Shown: piece by piece, positions 1-7,050 of the stretch
Layout: every line of letters starts with the position of its first letter
Position numbering within the stretch: position 1 is the first letter of the stretch
Source of the DNA: Marinobacter nauticus
GTDB taxonomy: Bacteria > Pseudomonadota > Gammaproteobacteria > Enterobacterales > Shewanellaceae
DNA length: 64,000 nt
Direction: 5' to 3'
Assembly: GCF_019801015.1 (NCBI RefSeq)
Contig: NZ_JAHVJZ010000001.1
Coordinates: 682,001 to 746,000 of the forward strand
Program-made: the position numbers and the translations under genes
The notes under the pieces: generated by a model
The model's database searches: none
Seen by the model: only the letters and a program-made list of their open reading frames with translations
Told to the model about the DNA's origin: nothing

Positions 1-232
1 CGACCACCCCTTCCGCTTCCACCACCCACATCATGGACTGCTGCTGCTCCCAGCCTTCGACGCCCCGCTGTACCAGCTGCTCGGCTTCTGACAACGCGGT
101 AAAGGGCGGACGACTCCAGAACCGCATCGCTTCGGCATCAGCATAGAGGGGAAACAGCGCCGGGGCGTCATGCTCATTAACGGGACGCAGGGTCAACCGG
201 GCGGTGGTGATGGGGTTGGTCGGGAACAGCAT
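1..232 (-). CDS. GNAT N-acetyltransferase, RimJ/RimL type (3' part outside window)
   Basis: The first 77 codons of a gene that runs off the left edge. The N-terminus (MLFPTNPITTARLTLRPVNE) is the standard opening of RimJ/RimL-type GNAT enzymes, with the strand-1 motif TxRLxLRP followed by an acidic helix ('EHDAPALFPLYAD'). Family members transfer acetyl from acetyl-CoA to protein N-termini or small-molecule amines in the cytoplasm. The acetyl-CoA binding loop lies beyond the window, so the substrate cannot be judged. The ATG at 230-232 is the only plausible start seen. It is followed on the same strand by nothing visible; uvrB lies 108 bases upstream and may be co-transcribed. Confidence 0.75.
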   Translation of the reverse strand, partial: MLFPTNPITTARLTLRPVNEHDAPALFPLYADAEAMRFWSRPPFTALSEAEQLVQRGVEGWEQQQSMMWVVEAEGVV

Positions 233-340
233 AAATCGTCTCTTTGCTCGTCTTGTTATCACGGCATCCGTGCAGAATCCCCATCCTATCAGAGCGCCAG
301 GCCAAAGCACCTGCACATTTCTGGCATTGCGCTGGCGCAT

Positions 341-2317
341 TCAGAGAAAGATAAATTGCCGATAGAGGGTATCCAGTTCAGCGCGGATCCCCTTAATGAT
401 GGTGTCATCGTTTTTGGCAACGGCCTCCAGCAGGGCTTTTTCCCTGAGGGTGATCTGCTCACAAAGATGCGTCAGATTGTCGCAGAAGCCGACACGTTCG
501 CACGCTTTTTGCCGCGCAGCCTCGACGATTGAAGCTCTATCTCGTTTCGGACCCGCAGGTTGAATGCCATTGGCCAGGTTGTACGCCAGCTGCCGTTCAC
601 GGCGCTGAGCGGATTCGTCGATCGCCCGCTGCATCGCTGGCGTGACGCGGTCGGCATAGAGCACTGCCTTGCCGTTGGCATTGCGGGCCGCCCGGCCGAT
701 GATCTGGATCAGCGCCTCAGTGGACCGCAAAAAACCGGCGTGGTCCGCATTCAGAATCGCCACCAGCGACGCTTCCGGAATGTCCAGGCCCTCGCGCAAC
801 AGGTTGATGCCTATCAACACATCAAATTCACCGGCTCTGAGCCCATTGATGATGTCTACCCTATCGGATGTTCTGATGTCGGAGTGCAGGTAGCGCACCC
901 GGACGTTCTGCTGGCTCATCAACTGGTGCAGCGACTCGGCACTGGCCTTGGTCAGGGTGGTCACCAGAATCCGCTCGTTGTCGGCGGTTCGCTGTCGGAT
1001 CTCCGTTAACAGATCCTCCAGTTGGTCTGCCGATGGGCGCACTTCCACCTCCGGATCCAGTAGTCCTGTGGGTCGGATGATCTGTTCCACCACGCTGTTG
1101 CCGGAGCGGCGCACTTCGTATTCACCCGGCGTGGCGGACACGAAGATGGTCTGTGGTTTTACCTGCTCAAACTCGCTGAAGCTCAGCGGCCGGTTATGGC
1201 GGGCAGAAGGCAGGCGGAAGCCGTAGTCGATAAGGGTGTCTTTGCGGCTTCGGTCGGACTTGGACATGGCGGCGATCTGCGGCAGCATCACGTGGGACTC
1301 ATCCACAAACACCAACCCATCCTTTGGCAGGTAATCCATCAGCGTGGTGGGCGGCAGCGCCTTATCCCGGTCATTCAGGTAGCAGGCGTAGTTCTCAATG
1401 CCCGGGCAATAACCCAGTTGCTGCATCATGTCGATGTCATTCATGCAGCGCTCATAGAGCCGGGCCGCCTCAGTAAGCCGGTTTTCTGCATTAAGCTCCG
1501 CCACCCTCGCTTCCATCTCCTGACGGATACGCTCACTGGCCTTTCGCACCTTGTCGATGGACGAGGCGTACAGGGTTTTGGGCGACACTTTATAGGCATC
1601 GCAGGGACGCAGAGACTGGCCGGTAGCCGGGTCCATCCAGGTTAAGCGGTCAATCTTCCCCGCTTTGCACTCAATGCGTATCGCCTCCTGAGCGGAATCC
1701 GCCGGGAACAGCTCTACCGCGTTGCCCTGCACCCGGTAGCCGGCCCGCTCCAGATGGGCTGGTGACTCGATGTACTGCATCCGCGCCAGACGCTCAACCA
1801 GCTCCGACTTATCGAGCCGGCCCCCAACCGTTAAAGGCACCTGCAGATCGCGGTAGGCTTGCGGGTCCCCCAGGCCATAGACCGAGGAGACAGACGCCAC
1901 CACCACCACATCGCGGCGCTCAATCAGCGATTTGGTGGCCGACAGCCGGAGTCGTTCCAGCTGCTCATTCACCGCCGAGTCCTTGCGGATAAAGCGGTCA
2001 CTGCCCGGGATGTAGACTTCAGGCTGGAAAAAGTCGTAGTACGAGACAAAGTACTCTACGGCGTTTTCCGGGAAAAAATGCTGCATTTCGCTGTAGAGCT
2101 GGGAGGCCAGGGTTTTGTTGTGGGCCAGAATCAGCGTGGGCCGCTTCAGGCGATGGATGATGTTCGCCATGGTGAAGGTTTTGCCCGACCCGGTGACCCC
2201 TTGCAGCGTCTGGTGGCTTTTACCGCTTTCTATGCCGGCAATCAGCCGCGCAATCGCTTCAGGTTGGTCCCCGGAAGGCGGGTACGCGGAGTGCAGAATA
2301 AAGGTGTCTTTGGACAT
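341..2317 (-). CDS. uvrB: Excinuclease ABC subunit B (UvrB), atypical C-terminus
   Basis: DNA-damage recognition helicase of nucleotide excision repair; loads on DNA with UvrA and recruits UvrC. Visible motifs: Walker A GVTGSGKT (residues 40-47), the damage-probing beta-hairpin region around 91-103 (VSYYDFFQPEVY, where E. coli has YYDYYQPEAY), DESH box, SATPGEYE, and the helicase motifs up to IGRAARN. Length 658 against 673 in E. coli. The last ~40 residues should form the UVR coiled hairpin that binds UvrC, but the conserved acidic FEEAAxxRD core reads NDDTIIKGIRAELD, so the motif is eroded. Overall the protein is more divergent from E. coli UvrB than expected for a housekeeping copy and could be a paralogue. 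No clear Shine-Dalgarno precedes the ATG at 2317. Confidence 0.93.
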   Translation of the reverse strand: MSKDTFILHSAYPPSGDQPEAIARLIAGIESGKSHQTLQGVTGSGKTFTMANIIHRLKRPTLILAHNKTLASQLYSEMQHFFPENAVEYFVSYYDFFQPEVYIPGSDRFIRKDSAVNEQLERLRLSATKSLIERRDVVVVASVSSVYGLGDPQAYRDLQVPLTVGGRLDKSELVERLARMQYIESPAHLERAGYRVQGNAVELFPADSAQEAIRIECKAGKIDRLTWMDPATGQSLRPCDAYKVSPKTLYASSIDKVRKASERIRQEMEARVAELNAENRLTEAARLYERCMNDIDMMQQLGYCPGIENYACYLNDRDKALPPTTLMDYLPKDGLVFVDESHVMLPQIAAMSKSDRSRKDTLIDYGFRLPSARHNRPLSFSEFEQVKPQTIFVSATPGEYEVRRSGNSVVEQIIRPTGLLDPEVEVRPSADQLEDLLTEIRQRTADNERILVTTLTKASAESLHQLMSQQNVRVRYLHSDIRTSDRVDIINGLRAGEFDVLIGINLLREGLDIPEASLVAILNADHAGFLRSTEALIQIIGRAARNANGKAVLYADRVTPAMQRAIDESAQRRERQLAYNLANGIQPAGPKRDRASIVEAARQKACERVGFCDNLTHLCEQITLREKALLEAVAKNDDTIIKGIRAELDTLYRQFIFL

Positions 2318-2385
2318 AAGCCTGACCCGGCCAAGGATAAGACCTCAAGTATATGCAGCACTTTCTGACGGGGGCCAACCACCGG

Positions 2386-3099
2386 CTATCGCCCCCGCCG
2401 TCCGGCAGAGCCAAACACATCTTCAAAGCGTTCGCCCACGCCGATTCGGTCCAGATCATCAAAGAAGCGCTTCGGGTCGATCAAGGGCACCACTGCCATT
2501 CTCGCGGCCTGATAGTGGCTGTGAACGCCTGCGGTATAGAACGCCCGCCCGTTGGTCAGGGTTGTTACCCGCTCCACTTCGGCCCGGCTTACCTCTATGT
2601 TCTCGGGCAGAAACGGCGCGCGGTAATCCAGCGTGACCGACGCGCCTTCCTCAAACCAGGTCGGCATTTCTGTGAGAGTGCGTAAAAATCCAATCCGATG
2701 CTGAATTTCGGCATGGAGCCATTCATGGGCAATCACATCCACGCTGTGCCCCTTAGGCCCAACCACAATGCAGGCCCCCCAGGGCAGCCGGTGCATCGTG
2801 GCGGTCTGATTGGCTCCCCACTGCTCCGCCACATCAGGTTCGGACGTAAACACCAGCCTTGGCGTCGATTTCGGCTCGCCATAGACCTGTGCGATTCGCG
2901 CTTCGGCCGCATCGATCATCGCTTTGGCCCGCTGCCCCTGTTGGTGCGACAGATCCGGCGCAATAAAGACACCGTCCCCCAGGTACGGGTAATCCAGTGC
3001 AGCCAGCGCCTCACAGGCCAGCGCATGGCGCTGGGAGAACGCCCCGGCCAGCACCAGCGTCAGTAACAACAAAAGAATTGCGATAAGAAGCGTTCGCAC
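2386..3099 (-). CDS. Membrane-anchored gluzincin-type (HExxH) protease-like protein
   Basis: Predicted exported, membrane-anchored zinc peptidase-like protein of 237 residues. The N-terminus is a long hydrophobic segment (TLLIAILLLLLTLVLAGAF), a signal anchor or signal peptide. The zinc motif HEWLH is at residues 125-129, followed about 20 residues later by WFEEGAS (E150/E151), the usual arrangement of the third ligand in peptidase MA-like gluzincins. The GTG at 3097-3099 is chosen because AGGAGG lies 4-5 bases upstream; an in-frame GTG at 3126 has no such site. It sits 68 bases upstream of uvrB on the same strand. Substrate unknown; the family assignment rests on the motif spacing only. Confidence 0.65.
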   Translation of the reverse strand: MRTLLIAILLLLLTLVLAGAFSQRHALACEALAALDYPYLGDGVFIAPDLSHQQGQRAKAMIDAAEARIAQVYGEPKSTPRLVFTSEPDVAEQWGANQTATMHRLPWGACIVVGPKGHSVDVIAHEWLHAEIQHRIGFLRTLTEMPTWFEEGASVTLDYRAPFLPENIEVSRAEVERVTTLTNGRAFYTAGVHSHYQAARMAVVPLIDPKRFFDDLDRIGVGERFEDVFGSAGRRGR

Positions 3100-3362
3100 A
3101 TGCCCTCCTGGCAACGGTCCGTCCACTCAGAGTCCATTGAAGTGCCTGACTATATCTAAGGGACAGGCTTGTCGTAACCCCGTTAGCGAAACCGTCAGGC
3201 TCCTGTCCGCACCATACCAGACGTTGGGATTTTCAATCTGCTCTGACTTCTTTGGTGACAGTGCGAGGGGTCTCCCGGCTCCGGTCACTCAACCTGAGGC
3301 TGAAATCACAGTGATTAAGACTGGGTTAAAGGCAATCGGCTACTGATTCGTTATATTAAACA

Positions 3363-3836
3363 ATGACTAGTAAACCAGGATACGAGGACCCGACTATCAA
3401 ACAGCATCACACTGACACAACTGCGCGCCGTGGCCTTTGGGTAAAGCTGGGCGTTCTCGCCACGCTGGTGCTGGCGGTTGTCTTGATTTTTAACGTAATT
3501 CCTAAGGGATTTAAGACAACACATGAAGAGATCGGGACTGGAAAACCGGCCGTGGTATTTGTCTACGATCCCAACTTTACCTCGAGCAACACCCAGACAG
3601 AACAGATGAATGAGGCCCGACGTCAGATTGGCGATACTGCGTTCTTTTTGATCGCCCGGGTAGGCTCACCGACGGGTGAAGAGTTTCGCGCCAGATATCG
3701 GGCCAACTCCTCTGAAATTTTGCTGTTCTCTCCATCCGGGCAGCTGCTAGAGAGAGACCGCGCCGTCAAGAGTGCGGGCAATATCATCCAATGGGTAAAA
3801 TCAGCCAGTGCCGCCACAGGTGGCGATGCCAGATAG
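3363..3836 (+). CDS. Single-pass membrane protein with thioredoxin-like outer domain, unknown function
   Basis: 157 residues: a short polar cytoplasmic tail, one membrane segment (about 28-46, KLGVLATLVLAVVLIFNVI), and a periplasmic domain of about 105 residues. The domain has the look of a degenerate thioredoxin fold (strand PAVVFVYDPNF, then helix, then a later strand EILLFSPSGQLL), but has no CxxC active site, so a redox role is not supported. I do not recognise the family. The gene stands alone, with its own strong terminator about 105 bases downstream. An AT-rich TATATT lies just ahead of the ATG, too close to serve as a normal -10 box. Confidence 0.6.
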   Translation: MTSKPGYEDPTIKQHHTDTTARRGLWVKLGVLATLVLAVVLIFNVIPKGFKTTHEEIGTGKPAVVFVYDPNFTSSNTQTEQMNEARRQIGDTAFFLIARVGSPTGEEFRARYRANSSEILLFSPSGQLLERDRAVKSAGNIIQWVKSASAATGGDAR

Positions 3837-4212
3837 GCGGGTCAGCGAAAGACGGCCTGTTAACGCTCGCTTGAATGGCTTTTGAACCCCGTGAGGACCT
3901 GTTGTTGGTGGGACCGTCTAAGCAAGCCGTGTGAGAGACAAAATAGCCCGAAGGTGAGAGTCTTCGGGCTATTTATTGAAGCACCTGGATCCAGTGCGCG
4001 ACCCAACACGATATGGGTTCTAAAAGCGAGTGTTCAGTTAAGCCTCCAGATCTAGCCGCAAACTAGTGGCTACTATCGCCCCATTCCAGCCCTCTAGAAA
4101 GTTCTAACGCCTGTAGCACCTGCACGAATTGCGTAGTGCCTTTCTGTGTGAAATTGAGCGTAGCGCATACACAAAAAGGCGCGTAGTAATTTGTGTCAGG
4201 TGACTACACTTG
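3837..4212. other. Gene-free gap: terminator, diverged repeat and attC site
   Basis: 376 bases without a credible gene. It contains a perfect terminator hairpin (3941-3974), a diverged member of the island repeat family (GTGTTCAGTTAA near 4029-4040), the first copy of the 15-mer CGCCCCATTCCAGCC (about 4077-4091, repeated near 4951-4965), and an attC-like recombination site reaching into the next gene. Confidence 0.6.
3941..3974 (+). terminator. Rho-independent terminator
   Basis: Perfect 13-bp inverted repeat AAATAGCCCGAAG / CTTCGGGCTATTT with an 8-base loop and terminal A/T tracts on both sides, so it can work in both directions. It ends the 3363-3836 gene and shields it from the cassette island. 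Confidence 0.85.
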
Positions 4213-4218
4213 TTAGGC
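4102..4218 (-). repeat. Integron attC-like recombination site
   Basis: An imperfect palindrome of about 117 bases bounded by TTCTAAC (4102-4108) and GTTAGGC (4212-4218), i.e. R''/R' core sites in the reading direction of the adjacent minus-strand gene. The arms pair along their length: TAACGCCTGTAGCACCTG on one side matches the complement of the segment ending CAGGTGACTACACTTGTTA on the other, with mismatches and bulges typical of attC. The stop codon of the neighbouring gene (TAA, 4213-4215) is inside the GCCTAAC core, exactly as in gene cassettes. No integrase is present in the window. Confidence 0.75.
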
Positions 4219-4668
4219 ATTTCCTGGCACAAACTTGATTGCTATTAACGCACTAACGACCATGGTTACACCGAGTAGTGTTGGCTCAAACTTAAAAAAC
4301 GAGTTATGGAAACGCTCCCATCTTGAGGCTCGTTTACCATAGTGATTAGTTAAGTCATAGACAGAAATTTCCTCATCATCAGAACCGTTAAGCCATTCTC
4401 GTACTGCTCGATAACGAATAACATATTTATACCAATATTGATGACGCATCATTCCTTCAAGGACCCAGTACAGCCCTGCAGCCAATATTGCCAAATATGT
4501 GATTCGAGGATCTTTAATGGTGAACGCCAAGCCTATTGCGCCAGCCCAAATTGTTATAAACCAATTTCTATTTCTAAATATGAGATCGTCGTACTTATCG
4601 AATGTACCTTGGATAAGGCCCATTTCAACTTTAAGAATCTCTAACTTTTCCTTTTTATCTGGACGCAT
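4213..4668 (-). CDS. Cassette-borne small membrane protein, unknown function
   Basis: 151-residue protein with three likely membrane segments (about 36-51, 56-73, 130-147), an N-terminal charged helix and a cytoplasmic loop rich in charged residues between TM2 and TM3. I do not recognise the family. The codon use is clearly more AT-rich than neighbouring genes. It begins 15 bases after a GTTAGGC core (4684-4690, minus strand) and its stop codon lies in the attC core at 4212-4218, so the unit is a single-gene integron cassette read on the minus strand. Function cannot be inferred. Confidence 0.7.
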   Translation of the reverse strand: MRPDKKEKLEILKVEMGLIQGTFDKYDDLIFRNRNWFITIWAGAIGLAFTIKDPRITYLAILAAGLYWVLEGMMRHQYWYKYVIRYRAVREWLNGSDDEEISVYDLTNHYGKRASRWERFHNSFFKFEPTLLGVTMVVSALIAIKFVPGNA

Positions 4669-4683
4669 ATCTATCTCATCGTA

Positions 4684-4802
4684 TGCCTAACAGTTTATTA
4701 GTGCGAATTCCGTATAACAGGATGAAATGGAGCCGCTCTATAACACCGCTGAAAGTCAGCCCAATGTACCAAGCGAATGCTGATCAATCAACGACTTAGG
4801 CA
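4684..4802 (-). repeat. Possible attC site upstream of the first cassette gene
   Basis: Bounded on the minus strand by GCCTAAG (R''-like, about 4796-4802, one mismatch to RYYYAAC) and GTTAGGC (4684-4690). The two arms show only weak complementarity (GTTGATTGATC against GTTTATTAGTGC), so this is a degenerate or recombined attC at best. Support comes mainly from its correct position and length relative to the cassette gene. Confidence 0.4.
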
Positions 4803-5151
4803 TCGCTTCAGACTGTCCTTCGGATGAAACGGGGAAGTCATCCGGTGAAAGTGCGCTAATGCTGCGAACGGCCGCTGTTGCCCACGGAGCGGGCGTCTGC
4901 CAAAAGACTGCCTAGCTCACCTGCAACTGGGGCAGCCAGGTGACTCCCGCCGCCCCATTCCAGCCGTTCGCTCCATAGATGGGTGTTTAGTTAACCCTGC
5001 CCTAATTCACTTGGTTTCCGTGGGCGACAGGCCCAGGCTACGCAAAACTCTTCCTCTCCGGTTCAGGATGCTGATCTCGCCGTAGCCTGCTGCCTGGGGC
5101 GCACGGACTGAACAGAAAAAAGCGACAATCACAACAAAGGGGCCTTTGAGT

Positions 5152-5175
5152 CTTAAGGTGGGTGTCCTGTCAACT
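5152..5175 (+). repeat. Island repeat element (GGTGGGTGTCC family), copy A
   Basis: CTTAAGGTGGGTGTCCTGTC... One of several related short elements found only between 4.0 and 6.5 kb. The shared core is TTAARG-GGGTGTCC followed within a few bases by GTYAA/CTTAA. It resembles REP-type extragenic elements; no associated transposase is seen. Confidence 0.6.
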
Positions 5176-5217
5176 CGATACCTCGAAAGAGGCGTGACAA
5201 GTAACCGGGAAACAAGG

Positions 5218-5250
5218 CTCTAAAGGTGGGTGTCCAGCTAACGCTATCCA
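5218..5250 (+). repeat. Island repeat element (GGTGGGTGTCC family), copy B
   Basis: CTAAAGGTGGGTGTCCAGC, 66 bases after copy A, followed by a short direct repeat (CAGCTAACG and CAGCTAACGAG). It sits at the distal end of the second cassette and may have replaced the outer half of its attC site. Confidence 0.6.
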
Positions 5251-5283
5251 GCTAACGAGGGACGAGCGTTGTTGAACTTTTTG

Positions 5284-5955
5284 TTAGGCATATGTCCCCG
5301 CCACATCTGCATAAAGCGCTTCAACCAGTTCCACTACAGCGCCTAAATCACAAATAAACTGCGGATGAAGTGGAACCGGGTGGCTTTTGTCAAAAGCGTG
5401 TATGTAGCGTGGCGTGTAATCATTTTCGCCAGTTGTGGCGGACTGAATGTACGGAATCACATATGGAGGAATACGATGTGCCGTTGGATGGCGATGGTCA
5501 ATAATATGGCCATGCCAGTCATCGAATTCATCTACTTTAGCCGCCACCCCTTCCGGTAGATATTTCCTGAATTTCTTGTTGAATAGGCCAATGTCGAATT
5601 TATTTTTTTCTAGATCCATTTCCTCGTCCAAGGAAAGGTGGTAAGCCAATAGCCATGCCAAATTGTCAATTATCCCAGAGCAGTTGATAAGAAAGGCATG
5701 TAGATTCGCGTTGCCCTGTGCCAGTTGAGCAATTTCTGCTTCTTCATTTAAATCCGGTGGCAAGTGATCAAAAAAGAAACGCATTGATTCTCTGAGGGTG
5801 CCTAGCCTGCGGGCAACACCATAAATAGCATGCTCCTTCGCTTTGTCCGGCATTTTAGCGGCCGTGATAATTAGCTTTTCTTGGAGCTCAAAGCATTGCG
5901 CATAAAGCTCTCTGGCCCTCTCGTGTAGTTCATCTACTTGCACTGCCGTGTACAT
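5284..5955 (-). CDS. Cassette-borne protein with HEPN-like R-x4-H motif, unknown function
   Basis: 223-residue, largely alpha-helical soluble protein. Helices around residues 1-35, 40-65, 75-110 (ending in a conserved-looking NCSGIIDNLAWLLAYHL) and a late segment DHRHPTAHRIPPYVIP. The segment R155-HPTA-H160 fits the R-x4-6-H catalytic motif of HEPN-domain RNases, and the four-helix arrangement is compatible, but this is a motif-level inference. The gene lies between GTTAGGC cores at 5281-5287 and 5964-5970 (minus strand), and its stop overlaps the first, as in integron cassettes. No MNT-type antitoxin gene accompanies it. GC content is lower than in flanking core genes. Confidence 0.65.
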   Translation of the reverse strand: MYTAVQVDELHERARELYAQCFELQEKLIITAAKMPDKAKEHAIYGVARRLGTLRESMRFFFDHLPPDLNEEAEIAQLAQGNANLHAFLINCSGIIDNLAWLLAYHLSLDEEMDLEKNKFDIGLFNKKFRKYLPEGVAAKVDEFDDWHGHIIDHRHPTAHRIPPYVIPYIQSATTGENDYTPRYIHAFDKSHPVPLHPQFICDLGAVVELVEALYADVAGTYA

Positions 5956-5963
5956 ATCTTTTA

Positions 5964-6019
5964 TGCCTAACGCTTAGTAGTGAGCCAAGGCACATTGTTT
6001 CAAACAACGAGCCTGGGCT
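5964..6019 (-). repeat. attC-like core site with long hairpin
   Basis: GCCTAAC (5964-5970; GTTAGGC on the minus strand) next to a long imperfect hairpin: AGCCAAGGC (5983-5991) pairs with GCCTGGGCT (6011-6019), and ATTGTTT (5994-6000) pairs with AAACAAC (6002-6008). Position immediately upstream of the 5284-5955 gene and the core sequence fit the R' end of an attC; the outer R'' core is not clear. Confidence 0.5.
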
Positions 6020-6288
6020 TCTAATCTTTGGGATCTGGCTAAAACAGGAGCCTGGGCTTTTGTTCGCCCTTCTGTGAACAGCATCCAAATCACCGTTAAA
6101 TTACTGATATAAATAGTTAAAATCACAAGCTATCAAGAGGCTTCCCAAAACACAAGCCGGCTCGTTTTCGTCCACATTCAACTGTATGAAAAAGCAGCCT
6201 GGACATGACCTCAGTATCATTCTGCGAGAACGATTAGGTTTTGCATAGACGTTCGATTTTGCTGAAAGATCGCCTTAGCCCTGAACCA

Positions 6289-6317
6289 CTTAACCACTTA
6301 ACGGGACACCCATCTTT
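6289..6317 (-). repeat. Island repeat element, inverted copy
   Basis: On the minus strand it reads AAAGATGGGTGTCCCGTTAA, the same core as the plus-strand copies at 5152, 5218 and 6442. Opposite orientations within 200 bases could let the transcript or single strand fold into a hairpin, as in REP doublets. Confidence 0.55.
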
Positions 6318-6429
6318 GCACCTGCCGCAGAGCATCGCTCAGAGAGACTCCTTACCATCCAGCAACTGGTCATCCATCCACATTTTGCCCCGCGAAAAGT
6401 ATCGAAGTGCGTGGCAGCCACGGCTCTTA

Positions 6430-6490
6430 AAGTGGGGGTTCTTAAAGAGGGTGTCCACTTAAGTTTTAAAGAGGGCGTCCACTTAAGTTG
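6430..6490 (+). repeat. Tandem copies of island repeat element
   Basis: Two near-identical 24-base units in direct tandem: TTAAAGAGGGTGTCCACTTA (from 6442) and TTAAAGAGGGCGTCCACTTA (from 6466), differing at one base, preceded by a partial unit TTAAAGTGGGGGTT (6428-6441). Each unit carries CTTAAG-type dyads at its end. Confidence 0.65.
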
Positions 6491-6738
6491 TCTGCCGAAC
6501 GACAACACCAAAGCAACGGATTAGGCCTGAGCCAACGCCACATGCCATCCACTGATGGAATTGACCGGCGGGGTGGTTAATTTCGCCACTGACTCTCCAT
6601 CTTGCCCATATCGAGCATCACCACTCTCGACACTCCTGGAAAAAAGCCTTTTAAATCAAATTGCTGCTTGTTTACTAAACATTGGCACGTCACTTGAAGA
6701 GCCCCTGCCGTCATTCAACCGAACCTAAGGGAAATACC

Positions 6739-7000
6739 ATGACTGCACTCAAAACTCTGGTTGCTGTATCTGTTGCTGCATGAACCTGACCGCGACCGTT
6801 CAGGCTGGCGTTGAAAAAGCTTGTCAGGGTGCTTTGGCCAGCGCTCAACGGATCATCGGCTGTGTGGTCATTACCAAGGTTCCAATGATGATCAGGCAAA
6901 CCGGCGAGCCCAAGCCCTGGTAGCACGGTATCGCTACCAGCGGGAAGACACTTCGTCAGGCTGCAAGGCAGCGAATCTCCCGAAGGCGTTAAGGGGTTAA
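6739..7000 (+). pseudogene. Frameshifted small secreted protein remnant
   Basis: A Shine-Dalgarno (AAGGGAA, 6727-6733) and ATG at 6739 open a signal-peptide-like frame MTALKTLVAVSVAA that stops at once. The next frame continues naturally as MNLTATVQAGVEKACQGALA (from the ATG at 6779), which would complete the signal peptide. After about 35 codons a second shift is needed to reach a polar tail (SNDDQANRRAQALVARYRYQ...) ending at TAA 6998-7000. Two single-base indels therefore separate one plausible ~87-residue exported protein. The VEKACQ-x-A start of the mature part recalls small DUF3718-like proteins of Shewanella relatives, but this is only a guess. Confidence 0.6.
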
Positions 7001-7050
7001 TCGTTCTGCCTCCAATGTAATCAACCAAGTTAAAGTTAAAGGGAATTAGC

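Larger units (their letters stand above)
4669..5283. other. Gene-free gap within cassette island: repeats and attC remnants
   Basis: 615 bases with no credible gene. Contents: GCCTAAC core just upstream of the preceding gene, a possible partner core CTTAGGC near 4795-4801, a hairpin TCACCTG (4917-4923) / CAGGTGA (4937-4943), the second copy of CGCCCCATTCCAGCC (about 4951-4965), a diverged GATGGGTGTTTAGTTAAC (about 4978-4995), and two copies of the GGTGGGTGTCC repeat (5157-5167 and 5225-5235). Confidence 0.5.
5956..6738. other. Gene-free gap with attC-like hairpin and repeats
   Basis: 783 bases without a supportable gene. It starts with a GCCTAAC core and strong hairpin (5964-6019), then a duplicated GAGCCTGGGCTT (6009-6020 and 6051-6062), an inverted and two tandem copies of the GGGTGTCC repeat (6289-6317, 6430-6490), and an AT-rich stretch (6630-6680) ahead of a broken small gene. 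Confidence 0.5.

Noticed and set aside
560-1645. Long open frames on the plus strand across uvrB
   Set aside because: They are antisense shadows of uvrB, with no family likeness, no ribosome sites and proline/arginine-rich low-quality composition.
3340-3362. TATATT near 3350 as a -10 promoter box
   Set aside because: It lies within about 10 bases of the ATG and would leave no leader; no suitable -35 is seen at 17 bases.
4917-4943. Hairpin TCACCTG/CAGGTGA as a tRNA arm or terminator
   Set aside because: No further cloverleaf arms and no U run; no gene ends here. Kept as an unexplained hairpin in the gap entry.
6430-6490. Possible CRISPR-like repeat pair
   Set aside because: Only two adjacent 24-base units with no spacers between them and no cas genes anywhere in the window; better explained as REP-like tandem elements.
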